The notes beneath the pieces are model-generated. The model was not told where the DNA came from. It was given only the letters and a program-made list of their open reading frames with translations, and ran no database searches. The translations under genes and the position numbers were made by a program. From NCBI RefSeq assembly GCF_009770985.1, contig NZ_WSRW01000004.1, forward strand, positions 93,063-157,062: DNA of 64,000 bases. Reading direction: 5' to 3'. Source of the stretch: Mucilaginibacter lacusdianchii. GTDB taxonomy: Bacteria; Bacteroidota; Bacteroidia; Sphingobacteriales; Sphingobacteriaceae. Position 1 is the first letter of the stretch. Each line of letters opens with the position of its first letter. Below are positions 26,823 through 36,271 of this stretch, piece by piece.

Positions 26823-27704
26823 TCAGTTAGCTTTTAAATATTGCTTAAAGACGTAGTGGTGTAACTTAAAAAATAAAGCAGGCCATTTGTATAGATAGAT
26901 ATAATTACGCCACAATTCAGCATAGGCAATTTTAGCAGGCAGCTTAAGCGATATCAACGTATTTATAAAGTCTTTAAAAGTTTCTTTTTCTATTTTATAT
27001 TGTTGTTTGCTGCTTAAGGTAACGGTGGCAGCAGGCAAGTACTTTTTCCACTTTTTATGAAATTTTAGGTTTTCCAGAAGCCATGTTTTATCGCAGCTCC
27101 CTTCAGACAAATGAAGCAGCAGCACATCAAACGTAATGGCCACTTTATAATGTTGCAAAACAGCTAAGCAAAAGTCCAAATCATAAGCATGGAAGTTACG
27201 AAAAGTATGATCATCAAATTGAGCCTTTAGCATTACCGATTTGGTGGTGCAAAGCCACACGCCATCCAATGTTACGGCTTCTACCAGGCTTTCGCCTTCA
27301 GGGTTTCTTAAATAGGGTGATGGCGGTAAACTACTGCGTTTATGCCCCTGTATTATATTAACATAGTCAAAGCGCATACCTGAACCATGCCAGCCCGATG
27401 GTGCCATGGCTTTGTATTTACTGCCCGCCACACCAAGCAGCCCAATGTCCGGGCGGCTCTGAAAAATACCTGTAACTACCTGCCCCCAGTTAGGTGTTTG
27501 GAATAATACATCCTCATGCACAAAGCATAAAATCTCGTATCGTGCCTGCCGTGCACCTAAATTATAAACTTCACATATCCCTCTGGATATATTGCTATTA
27601 TCAATGCCTATAATTTCGAACGGAACGCCTATTGTATTGGCAATGTTAAGGCTAACGTTGTTCAATAAACATTTGTCAACAGAGCAAATAATTACAGAGA
27701 TCAT
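26823..27704 (-). CDS. Glycosyltransferase, StrF-like GT2 family
   Basis: 293 residues matching the Glyco_tranf_2_5 (StrF-like) group by ISVIICSVDK, EIIGIDNSNISRGICEVYNLGARQAR, ILCFVHEDVLF (acidic HED in place of DxD) and GLLGVAGSK. The domain is followed by VTLDGVWLCTTKSVM and a histidine-rich acceptor segment (FHAYDLDFCLAVLQ). It is convergent with the previous glycosyltransferase (26 bp apart) and divergent from the ABC exporter, so it has its own promoter. A role in surface glycan decoration is inferred from family and neighbours. Confidence 0.8.
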   Translation of the reverse strand: MISVIICSVDKCLLNNVSLNIANTIGVPFEIIGIDNSNISRGICEVYNLGARQARYEILCFVHEDVLFQTPNWGQVVTGIFQSRPDIGLLGVAGSKYKAMAPSGWHGSGMRFDYVNIIQGHKRSSLPPSPYLRNPEGESLVEAVTLDGVWLCTTKSVMLKAQFDDHTFRNFHAYDLDFCLAVLQHYKVAITFDVLLLHLSEGSCDKTWLLENLKFHKKWKKYLPAATVTLSSKQQYKIEKETFKDFINTLISLKLPAKIAYAELWRNYIYLYKWPALFFKLHHYVFKQYLKAN

Positions 27705-27771
27705 TAAAAAAGGCGTTAAAGCATGCCAAAGCTATATAATTTCAAAAGAAGGCTGTTCGTTAAATTTTAAT

Positions 27772-27779
27772 TAATTTTG
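27772..27779 (+). promoter_or_regulatory. Candidate -7 element for the MsbA-like exporter
   Basis: TAATTTTG fits TAnnTTTG, 17 bp before the ATG at 27797. No clear -33 box. Confidence 0.4.
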
Positions 27780-27796
27780 CCGAATTTAATTTTCGA

Positions 27797-29632
27797 ATGA
27801 AAACGTATTTCCGGTTACTCTCCTTTGCCAAACCCATTGAAAAGTTTGCTATACCATATATCATCTGTACTATTTTTTCAGTCATTTTCAGTACACTGAA
27901 TTTGGCCTTACTGGCGCCTTTGCTGCAAACGCTGTTTCATGAAAGTAGTAGCAAGGGCCAAGTGGTTAAGCATTTTACAGAAAGGCCATCTATACTGCAC
28001 CTAAGCGACTTTTTTACTTATCATGTTGATATAATTATAAAACAGTACGGCGAATTTGGTGCATTGCAGTTTGTATGTGGGGTTATTGTTGTATCAGTAG
28101 TACTTAGCAATGTGTTCCGTTATTTTTCGCAACGCATTATGGAAAACCTGCGGGCACATACTCTGCTAAACCTGCGCAAGGCCGTATTCAGTAATGTGAT
28201 GAATTTGCACATGGGATACTTTAGCAACGAGCGTAAAGGTAACATCATCTCTAAAGTTTCGTCGGATGTTCAGATAGTGCAGTTTACCGTTACCGGAACC
28301 TTGCAGGTAGTATTTAAAGAGCCGCTACAATTGATCGCTTTTCTGGTAATGCTTTTTTTACTTTCTGTAAAACTTACTTTATTTTCATTGCTGGTTATAC
28401 CTATTTCAGGCTTTGCTATTTCGCGTATTGTTAAAAGGCTTAAACAACAGGCAGTGTTGGCTCAGCAAGTATATGGTAACATGATCGGATATCTTGATGA
28501 AGCTTTGTCGGGCATTAAGGTTATTAAGGCCTTCAATGCGGTTGATTATACCAAAGAGAAGTTTCAAAACGAGAACGAACATTATACAGCGTTGGTTAAG
28601 GCTATGGCCCGTCGTCAGCAAATGGCTTCACCGGTATCCGAAGCGTTGGGGGTAAGTATGGTAGCCGGTATTGTGTTGTACGGCGGTTATTTGGTACTTA
28701 ATCATACATCACCGTTAGGTGCAGCTGCATTCATCAGTTACATTGCTCTTTTTTCGCAGCTGATGCGGCCGGTTAAAGCCATATCCGACTCATTTACATC
28801 TATACATAACGGTATTGCTGCAGGTGAGCGGGTGCTGGAACTAATTGACGAGAAGCCACAAATTGTTGATGCGCCGGATGCTGTTGTTCTTAATGATTTC
28901 ACCGATAGTATTCAGTTCAACAATGTTTCTTTTGCCTATGGTGAAAAGCCGGTATTAAACCATGTCAATCTGCATATTCCGGCAGGTAAAACGGTGGCAT
29001 TGGTAGGCCCATCGGGTGGGGGAAAATCTACTCTGATGGATTTGATACCCAGATTTATTGAACCTAAGGAAGGCGAAATATTAGTAGACGGGCATAATAT
29101 TAATCAGGTAACAATGCACTCGCTTCGTAATTTAATGGGGGTTGTTAACCAGGAGTCTGTTTTGTTTAATGATACCATTTATAATAACATTGCCTTTGGT
29201 AAGCCCAATACTACGCCTCAAGAAGTGGAAGCTGCCGCCCGCATTGCCAATGCGCATAATTTTATAGAAGCTACCGAATTGGGATACCAAACTAATGTAG
29301 GCGACCGTGGTACTAAACTGTCGGGTGGACAAAAGCAGCGCATCAGCATTGCCAGGGCTGTGTTGAACAACCCGCCCATTATGTTACTGGATGAGGCAAC
29401 CTCAGCATTAGATACCGAATCAGAAAAATTGGTGCAGGAAGCGTTAAACAACCTGATGAAAGACAGAACCTCACTTATTATTGCTCACCGTTTAAGTACT
29501 ATTCAAAGTGCAGACCTGATTGTGGTGCTTGAAAACGGCAGCATTGTAGAACAAGGTACGCATGCAGAATTGTTGCAGAACAACGGCTTGTATCGTAAGC
29601 TGATTGATATGCAAACTTTTCAGACAGAGTAA
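27797..29632 (+). CDS. ABC exporter, MsbA-like lipid/glycan flippase
   Basis: 611 residues: six membrane helices (about 18-335) and a C-terminal ATPase with GPSGGGKSTLMDLIPRF (Walker A), VNQESVLFNDTIYNNI (Q-loop), LSGGQKQRISIARAVL (signature), IMLLDEATSALD (Walker B/D-loop) and LIAHRLSTI (H-loop). Length and motif spacing match MsbA, the lipid A-core flippase. Its place next to three glycosyltransferases fits export of a lipid-linked sugar. It differs from the exporter at 13841, so the window has two paralogous exporters. Confidence 0.88.
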   Translation: MKTYFRLLSFAKPIEKFAIPYIICTIFSVIFSTLNLALLAPLLQTLFHESSSKGQVVKHFTERPSILHLSDFFTYHVDIIIKQYGEFGALQFVCGVIVVSVVLSNVFRYFSQRIMENLRAHTLLNLRKAVFSNVMNLHMGYFSNERKGNIISKVSSDVQIVQFTVTGTLQVVFKEPLQLIAFLVMLFLLSVKLTLFSLLVIPISGFAISRIVKRLKQQAVLAQQVYGNMIGYLDEALSGIKVIKAFNAVDYTKEKFQNENEHYTALVKAMARRQQMASPVSEALGVSMVAGIVLYGGYLVLNHTSPLGAAAFISYIALFSQLMRPVKAISDSFTSIHNGIAAGERVLELIDEKPQIVDAPDAVVLNDFTDSIQFNNVSFAYGEKPVLNHVNLHIPAGKTVALVGPSGGGKSTLMDLIPRFIEPKEGEILVDGHNINQVTMHSLRNLMGVVNQESVLFNDTIYNNIAFGKPNTTPQEVEAAARIANAHNFIEATELGYQTNVGDRGTKLSGGQKQRISIARAVLNNPPIMLLDEATSALDTESEKLVQEALNNLMKDRTSLIIAHRLSTIQSADLIVVLENGSIVEQGTHAELLQNNGLYRKLIDMQTFQTE

Positions 29633-29664
29633 ATTGGTATTGAACATACTTTCAAATAAAAATT

Positions 29665-29696
29665 AAAGCCCCCGGTAATTTTACCGGGGGCTTTTT
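29665..29696. terminator. Bidirectional intrinsic terminator
   Basis: AAAGCCCCCGGTAA (29665-29678) pairs with TTACCGGGGGCTTT (29681-29694) between convergent genes; T-run follows on the plus strand. Confidence 0.92.
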
Positions 29697-29715
29697 AGTA
29701 AACTAAATAACAAGC

Positions 29716-30354
29716 TTAGAATTTAAAGCCTAAGCCAATTTGCCAAACCTGGTTACGGTAATCGGGCACGCCACCTGATCCATCAGGATTGTTTTCATGC
29801 AGGTCGATAGCATAACGGCCACGTAATTCTACATTTCTGTTCAAATCAATACCCACACCTACTACACCGGTTACAAAGTTTTTGTCGCCATTGTATTTGT
29901 ACTTTTCTTCGTAAATTGTTTCAAAACCATCGTAATAAGTATTACGGGTTGAGGTTAAAAACGAAAACTGCGGACCAGCTAAAATGTTAAAACCTGGTGT
30001 TACCTTCAATTTTAGCAGCAGGGGCACATCAATAAAGTTGGCGCGTTGTGCAAATTCACCATCAAGGGTAGTAGCACGGTATCCTTTTTGTGAGTATAAA
30101 GCCTCTGCATCAATTGACAGCGGGTAGGCGATAGGAATGTCAACAAAAATACCACCGACAAAACCGGCTTTAGTGCGGGTGCTAAAATCAGAGTTGTGTG
30201 AACTTATGGTGTTGGCAATATTTACGCCACCAGTTAAACCTACTCTAACATTATTAAAATCATCCGACCGTTGTTGCGGACGATACCAACGGCGTTGTGC
30301 ATTGGCAGCCACTGCTGTGGTTAACACTATGGCTAAAAGGAATAATTTTTTCAT
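29716..30354 (-). CDS. Outer-membrane beta-barrel protein (porin/PorT-like family)
   Basis: 212 residues. Signal peptide about 1-19 (AAVANA-type cleavage before QRRWYRP). The mature part shows alternating strands typical of the PF13568 eight-stranded barrel: VGLTGGVNIANTI, AGFVGGIFVDIPIAYPLSIDAEALYSQKGY, NFIDVPLLLKLKVTPGFNILAGPQFSFL, and it ends with an aromatic residue in GLGFKF, the barrel-assembly signature. No specific ligand can be deduced. Single gene with its own terminator. Confidence 0.87.
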   Translation of the reverse strand: MKKLFLLAIVLTTAVAANAQRRWYRPQQRSDDFNNVRVGLTGGVNIANTISSHNSDFSTRTKAGFVGGIFVDIPIAYPLSIDAEALYSQKGYRATTLDGEFAQRANFIDVPLLLKLKVTPGFNILAGPQFSFLTSTRNTYYDGFETIYEEKYKYNGDKNFVTGVVGVGIDLNRNVELRGRYAIDLHENNPDGSGGVPDYRNQVWQIGLGFKF

Positions 30355-30498
30355 AATCTTGTTATGTTTTTAGTGTATCTGAATGCAGATTAGATGATAA
30401 CTTTGGCCCTTGGTTTATTCGGCATTAAAAAAAATAAACAAATACTTAAAAATTGCTTTATCCATCTGGTAATAAAACTATTTAGAAGCTTTTTATAT

Positions 30499-32220
30499 AT
30501 GAAACTGTTCTATACCGCTACCTTGTTTATCCTGCTCAATGTATGTGCTTTTAACCAGGTATCGGCGCAATCCGCATCGTACATCCAATCATTGCAGGCA
30601 CAAAACCATTGGGTCGATTCGGTATTTAACACCTTAAATATGCGCTGTAAAATAGCGCAGTTGTTTTTTATCCGGGCGCACACCAACCGTGGTCAGGCGT
30701 ATGCCGATTCAGTAGCGCAGGTGATTAAAAAACAGCAACCCGGTGGGCTGGTATTTTTTCAAGGTGGCCCGGTAAGGCAAGTTAATTTAAGTAACCAATA
30801 TCAAAAGTTGGCCAAAATTCCGTTACTGATTGCCATGGATGGCGAGTGGGGCTTGGGCATGCGGTTAGATTCCACCATATCTTACCCATACCAAATGGCT
30901 TTGGGGGCGGTACAGGATAATACCCTACTTAACCAAATGGGACAGCAGGTAGCCTATGATTTTAAACGCATAGGCATGCACCTCAACTTTGCCCCGGTAA
31001 TGGATATCAACAACAATCCGGACAACCCGGTGATTAACTACCGCTCTTTTGGCGATAACAAATACAACGTGGCCCAAAAAGCGATTGCTTATATGCAGGG
31101 CATGCAGCAGGGCGGCTTGCTAACCACAGCCAAGCACTTTCCGGGCCATGGCGATACCAACGTAGATTCGCATATGGATCTGCCGCTGCTTAACTTCACT
31201 CGTCAGCGGCTGGATACTTTGGAAGAATATCCTTTTAAGGAAGCCATTGCGGCTGGTATCAGCGGTATTATGGTAGCACACATGAGCATTCCGGTACTAG
31301 ACAATACGCAACATTTGCCTTCAACTTTATCCCGTCCAATTATTACTAATTTATTAAAAGACGAACTGGGGTTTAAAGGACTAGTCGTATCTGATGCGAT
31401 GGAGATGAAAGGGGTAGTTAAATACTTTCCTGGAGGTGAAGCTGATGTAAAAGCCTTTATTGCCGGTAACGATATTTTGGAGCTGTCGGAAAATTCGGCT
31501 CGCGCCATCAAAAAAATTAAACAGGCCATTCACAGTGGACAGGTAACCGAACAGGAACTTGATGCCAAGGTAAAAAAAGTATTGGCTGCTAAATACTGGG
31601 CAGGTTTAAATCAGTATCAGCCTAGTAATCCAATAGGTACCGTAGCTGATTTAAATCGGCAACAAGCAAAGGCGTTGGTACAGCAATTGAGCAACGCTGC
31701 TGTAACCTTGTTACAAGGTGATAGTGTAATACAGCAATTAGATTTTGGCCAAAACACCGCTTTGGTGAGTATTGGCACCGAAGGCCCCAGCGTTTATCAG
31801 TACGAGCTAGGCAAAGTATTTACCAATGCCCGTATGTTTAATGTGGGTAAAAGCGCTTCCGCTGCCGAAATCAGCCAATTGCTGGCCATGTTGCATGGCT
31901 ACCCCCAAATTGTTATTGGCATACATGATAGCCGCCTGCGCCCGGCCAGCAAGCTCGATTTTTCGGCCAGTGTAAAACAATTAATTGCGCAACTAGCAGG
32001 TAATAAGGGCAGCGTGATAAGTGTGTTTGCCAACCCCTATACACTGGCTAACTTACCCGGTATTGAAAAAGCAGGCGCCATACTGGAATGTTACCAGAAA
32101 GACGAAAGCATGCAGCGTGCTGCCGTAAAAGTTCTTACCCGTCAGTTAATACCGCAAGGTAAACTGCCAGTAAGGATAAATGCTTTTTGGGCAAATGGCA
32201 CAGGTTTGGTGTTGCCGTAA
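30499..32220 (+). CDS. Secreted glycoside hydrolase family 3 (beta-N-acetylhexosaminidase-like)
   Basis: 573 residues, with a signal peptide (1-24, ending VSAQ). The catalytic GH3 barrel shows IALFFIRAHT-type start (KIAQLFFIRAHTNRG), MDGEWGLGMRL, FAPVMDINNNP, the NagZ-type motif KHFPGHGDTNVDSHMDLP (about 211-228, supplying the His/Asp general acid) and the nucleophile Asp in VVSDAMEMKG (about 298). A further 190 residues form the C-terminal alpha/beta domain. Unlike many Bacteroidota homologues, no beta-lactamase domain is fused. Likely cleaves GlcNAc from peptidoglycan or chitin fragments. The ATG at 30499 begins the signal peptide. Confidence 0.88.
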   Translation: MKLFYTATLFILLNVCAFNQVSAQSASYIQSLQAQNHWVDSVFNTLNMRCKIAQLFFIRAHTNRGQAYADSVAQVIKKQQPGGLVFFQGGPVRQVNLSNQYQKLAKIPLLIAMDGEWGLGMRLDSTISYPYQMALGAVQDNTLLNQMGQQVAYDFKRIGMHLNFAPVMDINNNPDNPVINYRSFGDNKYNVAQKAIAYMQGMQQGGLLTTAKHFPGHGDTNVDSHMDLPLLNFTRQRLDTLEEYPFKEAIAAGISGIMVAHMSIPVLDNTQHLPSTLSRPIITNLLKDELGFKGLVVSDAMEMKGVVKYFPGGEADVKAFIAGNDILELSENSARAIKKIKQAIHSGQVTEQELDAKVKKVLAAKYWAGLNQYQPSNPIGTVADLNRQQAKALVQQLSNAAVTLLQGDSVIQQLDFGQNTALVSIGTEGPSVYQYELGKVFTNARMFNVGKSASAAEISQLLAMLHGYPQIVIGIHDSRLRPASKLDFSASVKQLIAQLAGNKGSVISVFANPYTLANLPGIEKAGAILECYQKDESMQRAAVKVLTRQLIPQGKLPVRINAFWANGTGLVLP

Positions 32221-32270
32221 GCCTAATTTATATAAAATAAGAATAGACTTATTTGTATATTTAAATACTT

Positions 32271-32462
32271 ATGAAGATTGTTCCAATTGTAAGAAAAGCT
32301 AAATTGAAGGATTTAGACCAGGAGATGGAAGATATTCAATATTGGCTATCCCGGCCGCCTTATGAACGTATGGCAGCTGTAACCCGGCTAATTGCCATGC
32401 ACTTACAACCGGGGCAGCGGATGGATAAAATGTTTGTAACTCGACGCAAGCTGCACTCATGA
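32271..32462 (+). CDS. Small partner protein of a nucleotidyltransferase module (63 aa)
   Basis: 63 residues, KAKLKDLDQEMEDIQYWLSRPPYERMAAVTRLI then a basic tail RMDKMFVTRRKLHS. No membrane segment. Its TGA stop overlaps the ATG of the following nucleotidyltransferase as ATGA, so the two are translationally coupled. Short proteins with this sequence pattern next to a nucleotidyltransferase are, as far as I recall, a recurrent two-gene cassette and are sometimes proposed as toxin-antitoxin-like; that role is inference. Confidence 0.7.
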   Translation: MKIVPIVRKAKLKDLDQEMEDIQYWLSRPPYERMAAVTRLIAMHLQPGQRMDKMFVTRRKLHS

Positions 32463-32910
32463 ATTTGGAACAGGATTTTATAGACTTTGTAGAAATGTTA
32501 AACAAGCACAACGTTGAGTACATGATTGTAGGCGGCTATGCACTAGCATTTCATGGAAAGCCAAGGCATACCGGCGACCTTGATATTGGATAAACTTATC
32601 TAACACAAATGCCGAGCGTATGTGCGCAGTAATTGCCGACTTTGGCATGTCATCTTTAGGGATGACTAAAGATGATTTTTTAGAAAAGGGTATCATAACG
32701 CAAATTGGTTATCCTCCTTTACGTATAGATATCCTTAACGAAATAGACGGAGTATCTTTTAAAGAAGCTTATGTAAACAAAGAGGTAATTGACATTGATG
32801 GGTTGTTGATTAACTATATTGGGCTGGATGATTTGATCAAAAACAAAACTGCCAGTGGCCGTCATCAGGACATCAGTGATATCAATGCATTAAGAAAGCT
32901 CAAAGGATAG
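32459..32910 (+). pseudogene. Nucleotidyltransferase, frameshifted
   Basis: The first frame starts ATG at 32459 and reads MNLEQDFIDFVEMLNKHN then VEYMIVGGYALAFHGKPRHTGDLDIG before TAA at 32591-32593. The rest continues in another frame to 32910. Adding one T to the TT at 32586-32587 restores GDLDIWINLSNTNAERMCAVIADF, and GDLDIWI is the expected nucleotidyltransferase metal-binding motif. So the gene carries a single-base deletion inside its active-site motif. Intact family members have about 150 residues, as here when joined. It could be a true pseudogene or a sequencing error. Confidence 0.85.
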
Positions 32911-33071
32911 GGTGAATATATAAAATAGATTTACGTTAAGATCAACCAGAAGTTGTAAGAGTAACCATTTTGCTAGAGCCAAGCGGTTGTAAATGATGAT
33001 CAGAGAACTTTACTAAAAATATACGCAATCAGCCTAAACTTCATCCATCAACCTGTATCTTTACACTTGTA

Positions 33072-36000
33072 ATGATGCAGTCCTCTTCCGAAAAATATAA
33101 CCAGAAATTTGAGCAGATAATAAGCCAGTTAAACAACGAGCAATTGGCGGCCGTGAACAGATTAGACGGTCCGGTGCTGGTGGTGGCCGGTCCGGGTACG
33201 GGCAAAACCCAGATACTGGCCGCCCGCATTGGTAAAATATTACTGGAAACCGATGCACAGCCTAATGAAATTTTGTGTTTAACCTACACAGATGCCGGTG
33301 CAGTGGCTATGCGCAAACGGTTGTTTGAATTTATTGGTCCGGATGCTTACCGCATCAATATTTATACCTTCCACGCTTTTTGTAATGATATTATTCAGGA
33401 AAACTTAGAATACTTTGGTAAGCTGAGCCTGGAACCGTTGTCAGACCTGGAATCGGCTATGCTGTTTCGGGAACTGGTAGATGGATTCGGTAAAGATCAT
33501 TTGCTCAAACGGTTCACGGGCGATATCTATTACGATGTACCCCGGCTAAAAAGCCTATTCAGCACCATGAAGCGCGAGAACTGGGAAATGGAAATGATTG
33601 AAAAAGCCGTAGCTGAGTATATTGACGATCTGCCCAATCGCGAAGAGTTTATCTACAAGCGCCCCAACGCTGCAAAAGGTATTCAAAAAGGCGACGTTAA
33701 GCAGAAAGAAATAGACGCTGCTAAAGACGTAATGGAAAAGCTGCTGTGTGCCTGCCGCGAGTTTCATAACTATGAAGCCAAAATGACAGAGCGCAGCCGG
33801 TACGATTATGATGACATGATTATCTGGGTACTGCGTGCCTTTCGCGAAGATGAAAACATACTTCGCCGTTATCAGGAACGGCATCAATATATTCTGGTAG
33901 ACGAGTTTCAGGATACCAGTGGTTCGCAGAATGAATTGTTAAAGTTTTTGCTGTGTTACTGGCAGGAACCAAATGTGTTTGTGGTAGGCGATGATGACCA
34001 ATCTATCTTCCGTTTTCAGGGCGCCAACATGAAAAACATCCTGGATTTTGCAGGTGATTATGTGAATACGCTATATACCGTAGTCTTAAAAAATAACTAC
34101 CGTTCTAACCAAGCCATTCTGGACATATCCAAGGCGCTGATTAACAATAACCGTGAGCGATTGACCAGTCAGCTTAACTTGGATAAAAACTTGAGTTCAT
34201 CACATCCGCGGTTCGATGTCACCATTGTAGAGCCGGAGATAAATGAATATGCCAATCCAGACCAAGAACTGGTGCATGTGGCCAGCCAGATCGAAAAGCT
34301 GATAGCCAAAGGTACCGAACCATCAGAAATAGCTGTCATCTACCGAAACCACAATCAGGTAGAAGAACTGATACATTACCTCGACGCACAAAAAATAGCC
34401 GTTAATACCAAACGTAAAATAGATATCCTGGCGCTGCCTTTTGGCGAAAAGATTATCAACATACTGCGCTACCTGGCTATGGAACTCGATTCGCCTTTTA
34501 GTGGTGATGAACTGCTGTTCGAGATTATGCACTATGATTTTTTTGATATTCCGCCTATCGAAATAGCCAAAGTGAGCATAGCAGTATCCAAAGCCAATTA
34601 CAGCATGGGGGTAGATGAACCCAAAACGTCCATCCGCCGCCATGTAAGCGAAATGATACCCACGCGGCAACCCAGTTTGTTTGAAGAGCCTCAGGATGCA
34701 GCCATGCGCCAGTTGGTTACGGATATAAACTTTTTGCTTAAAGCTGCGGTAAGCCTTAGTTTGCAACAGCTGTTTCAGCAAGTAATTACCTGTTTGGGCA
34801 TACTGCGCTACGTGATGCAGCAGCCGGATAAGGGCTGGCACATGGAGGTGCTAACTACCATTTTTAACTTTGTGCGCGATGAAGCCCGCAAAAGTCCGGA
34901 AGGTAAGCTAAAAGACATCATCAACACCATTGAGCTGATGAAGAAAAACAACATCCGGCTGGAACTGAACCGGATGATTGGCACCGAGAATGGAATTAAT
35001 TTCCTTACCGCTCATGGTTCTAAAGGGTTAGAATATGAGCATGTATTTTTGATAGGCTGCACCAAAAAAATATGGGATACCAAGGGCCGCAACATGGGCT
35101 TCAGCTTCCCGGATACTTTGATGCAGTCATCTGCCGATGACACTGCACAGCAGGAAGAATCTCGCCGGTTATTTTACGTAGCCCTTACCCGTGCCAAGCA
35201 GTGTTTGGTCGTATCTTATGCCTCACATGATCGTAATGGCAAAGACCAGGAAGCCTCACAGTTTTTGGGTGAGATACTGGCCGAAACGCATTTGCAGGTA
35301 AAGCACCCGCAGGTAAATGAAGATGCGATGATGAACTACCTGGCTACCCAGTTTAATGAAGCGGATAAGCCGGTGGTGGAGCTGTTAGATAAAAACTACA
35401 TCGGCCAGTTGCTGCAAAGCTATGTGCTGTCGGTAACGCACTTAAATAGCTATCTGGACTGCCCGCTTAAGTTTTATTTCCAGAACCTGATACGGGTGCC
35501 GGCGGGTAAAAGTCCGGCAATGGCCTTTGGATCGGCGGTGCACCACGCATTGTACCGGGCTTTTGATAAGATGGGAAAGAACGACAATCAGTTCCCGTCG
35601 GCAGAAGATTTCATCAAGGAATTTCGTTGGTTTATGATGCGTAACCGTGATGCTTTTACCAGTGACGAGTTCCGCTTACGGATGGATTACGGCGATAAGA
35701 TATTGCCTGCTTTTTACCAGCAGAACGTAAACCAGTGGAATAAGATTGTACGGGTGGAACATCCTATCCGCAACCTTACCATCAACGGCATACCCGTAAA
35801 AGGGCATTTGGATAAAATTGAGTTTAACGGTAATCAGGTTACCATTGTAGATTATAAAACCGGCAAGCTTAAATACGCCAAAGAAAAGCTGCTGCGCCCT
35901 ACCAGCAACCAACCCAATGGTGGGGACTACTGGCGACAAGCTGTATTCTACAAAATGCTGATTGATAATGACCGCAGCAAAAGCTGGGAAGCTACCAGTG

Positions 36001-36236
36001 TGGTATTTGATTTTATTGAACCTGTAAATGAGGGCGAGTACCACAAAGAGAAAATTGTAGTAATGCCCGAAGATGTAGAAACCGTAACCCGTCAGCTTAC
36101 CGATACTTACCAAAAAATAATGAACCATGAATTTGCCACCGGCTGTGGCAAAAAGGATTGCGACTGGTGCCACTTTGTGCGTAGCAACTTTAAACAGCCC
36201 GGCAAAATTATGGAACTAAACGAAGGCGCAGAATAA
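33072..36236 (+). CDS. UvrD/PcrA-type DNA helicase fused to an Fe-S PD-(D/E)XK nuclease
   Basis: 1054 residues. SF1A helicase motifs: LNNEQLAAVNRLDGPVLVVAGPGTGKTQ (Q motif and Walker A, 21-46), YTFHAF (Ib), YILVDEFQDTS (II, about 275), VVGDDDQSIFRFQGAN (III, about 305), NNYRSN (IV), LTAHGSKGLEYEHVF (V, about 647) and ALTRAKQ (VI, about 705). The C-terminal 270 residues form an AddB/Cas4-like nuclease with GHLDKIEF and VDYKTGK (catalytic Asp and Asp-x-Lys) and four Cys: one in YLDCPLKF (about 796), three in CGKKDCDWC (about 1024-1032), the pattern that binds a 4Fe-4S cluster. A role in double-strand-break processing is likely. A second ATG follows directly at 33075. Confidence 0.88.
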   Translation: MMQSSSEKYNQKFEQIISQLNNEQLAAVNRLDGPVLVVAGPGTGKTQILAARIGKILLETDAQPNEILCLTYTDAGAVAMRKRLFEFIGPDAYRINIYTFHAFCNDIIQENLEYFGKLSLEPLSDLESAMLFRELVDGFGKDHLLKRFTGDIYYDVPRLKSLFSTMKRENWEMEMIEKAVAEYIDDLPNREEFIYKRPNAAKGIQKGDVKQKEIDAAKDVMEKLLCACREFHNYEAKMTERSRYDYDDMIIWVLRAFREDENILRRYQERHQYILVDEFQDTSGSQNELLKFLLCYWQEPNVFVVGDDDQSIFRFQGANMKNILDFAGDYVNTLYTVVLKNNYRSNQAILDISKALINNNRERLTSQLNLDKNLSSSHPRFDVTIVEPEINEYANPDQELVHVASQIEKLIAKGTEPSEIAVIYRNHNQVEELIHYLDAQKIAVNTKRKIDILALPFGEKIINILRYLAMELDSPFSGDELLFEIMHYDFFDIPPIEIAKVSIAVSKANYSMGVDEPKTSIRRHVSEMIPTRQPSLFEEPQDAAMRQLVTDINFLLKAAVSLSLQQLFQQVITCLGILRYVMQQPDKGWHMEVLTTIFNFVRDEARKSPEGKLKDIINTIELMKKNNIRLELNRMIGTENGINFLTAHGSKGLEYEHVFLIGCTKKIWDTKGRNMGFSFPDTLMQSSADDTAQQEESRRLFYVALTRAKQCLVVSYASHDRNGKDQEASQFLGEILAETHLQVKHPQVNEDAMMNYLATQFNEADKPVVELLDKNYIGQLLQSYVLSVTHLNSYLDCPLKFYFQNLIRVPAGKSPAMAFGSAVHHALYRAFDKMGKNDNQFPSAEDFIKEFRWFMMRNRDAFTSDEFRLRMDYGDKILPAFYQQNVNQWNKIVRVEHPIRNLTINGIPVKGHLDKIEFNGNQVTIVDYKTGKLKYAKEKLLRPTSNQPNGGDYWRQAVFYKMLIDNDRSKSWEATSVVFDFIEPVNEGEYHKEKIVVMPEDVETVTRQLTDTYQKIMNHEFATGCGKKDCDWCHFVRSNFKQPGKIMELNEGAE

Positions 36237-36271
36237 AAAAGACGCAGTCGCATTTAAGAAATTAGCTATTG

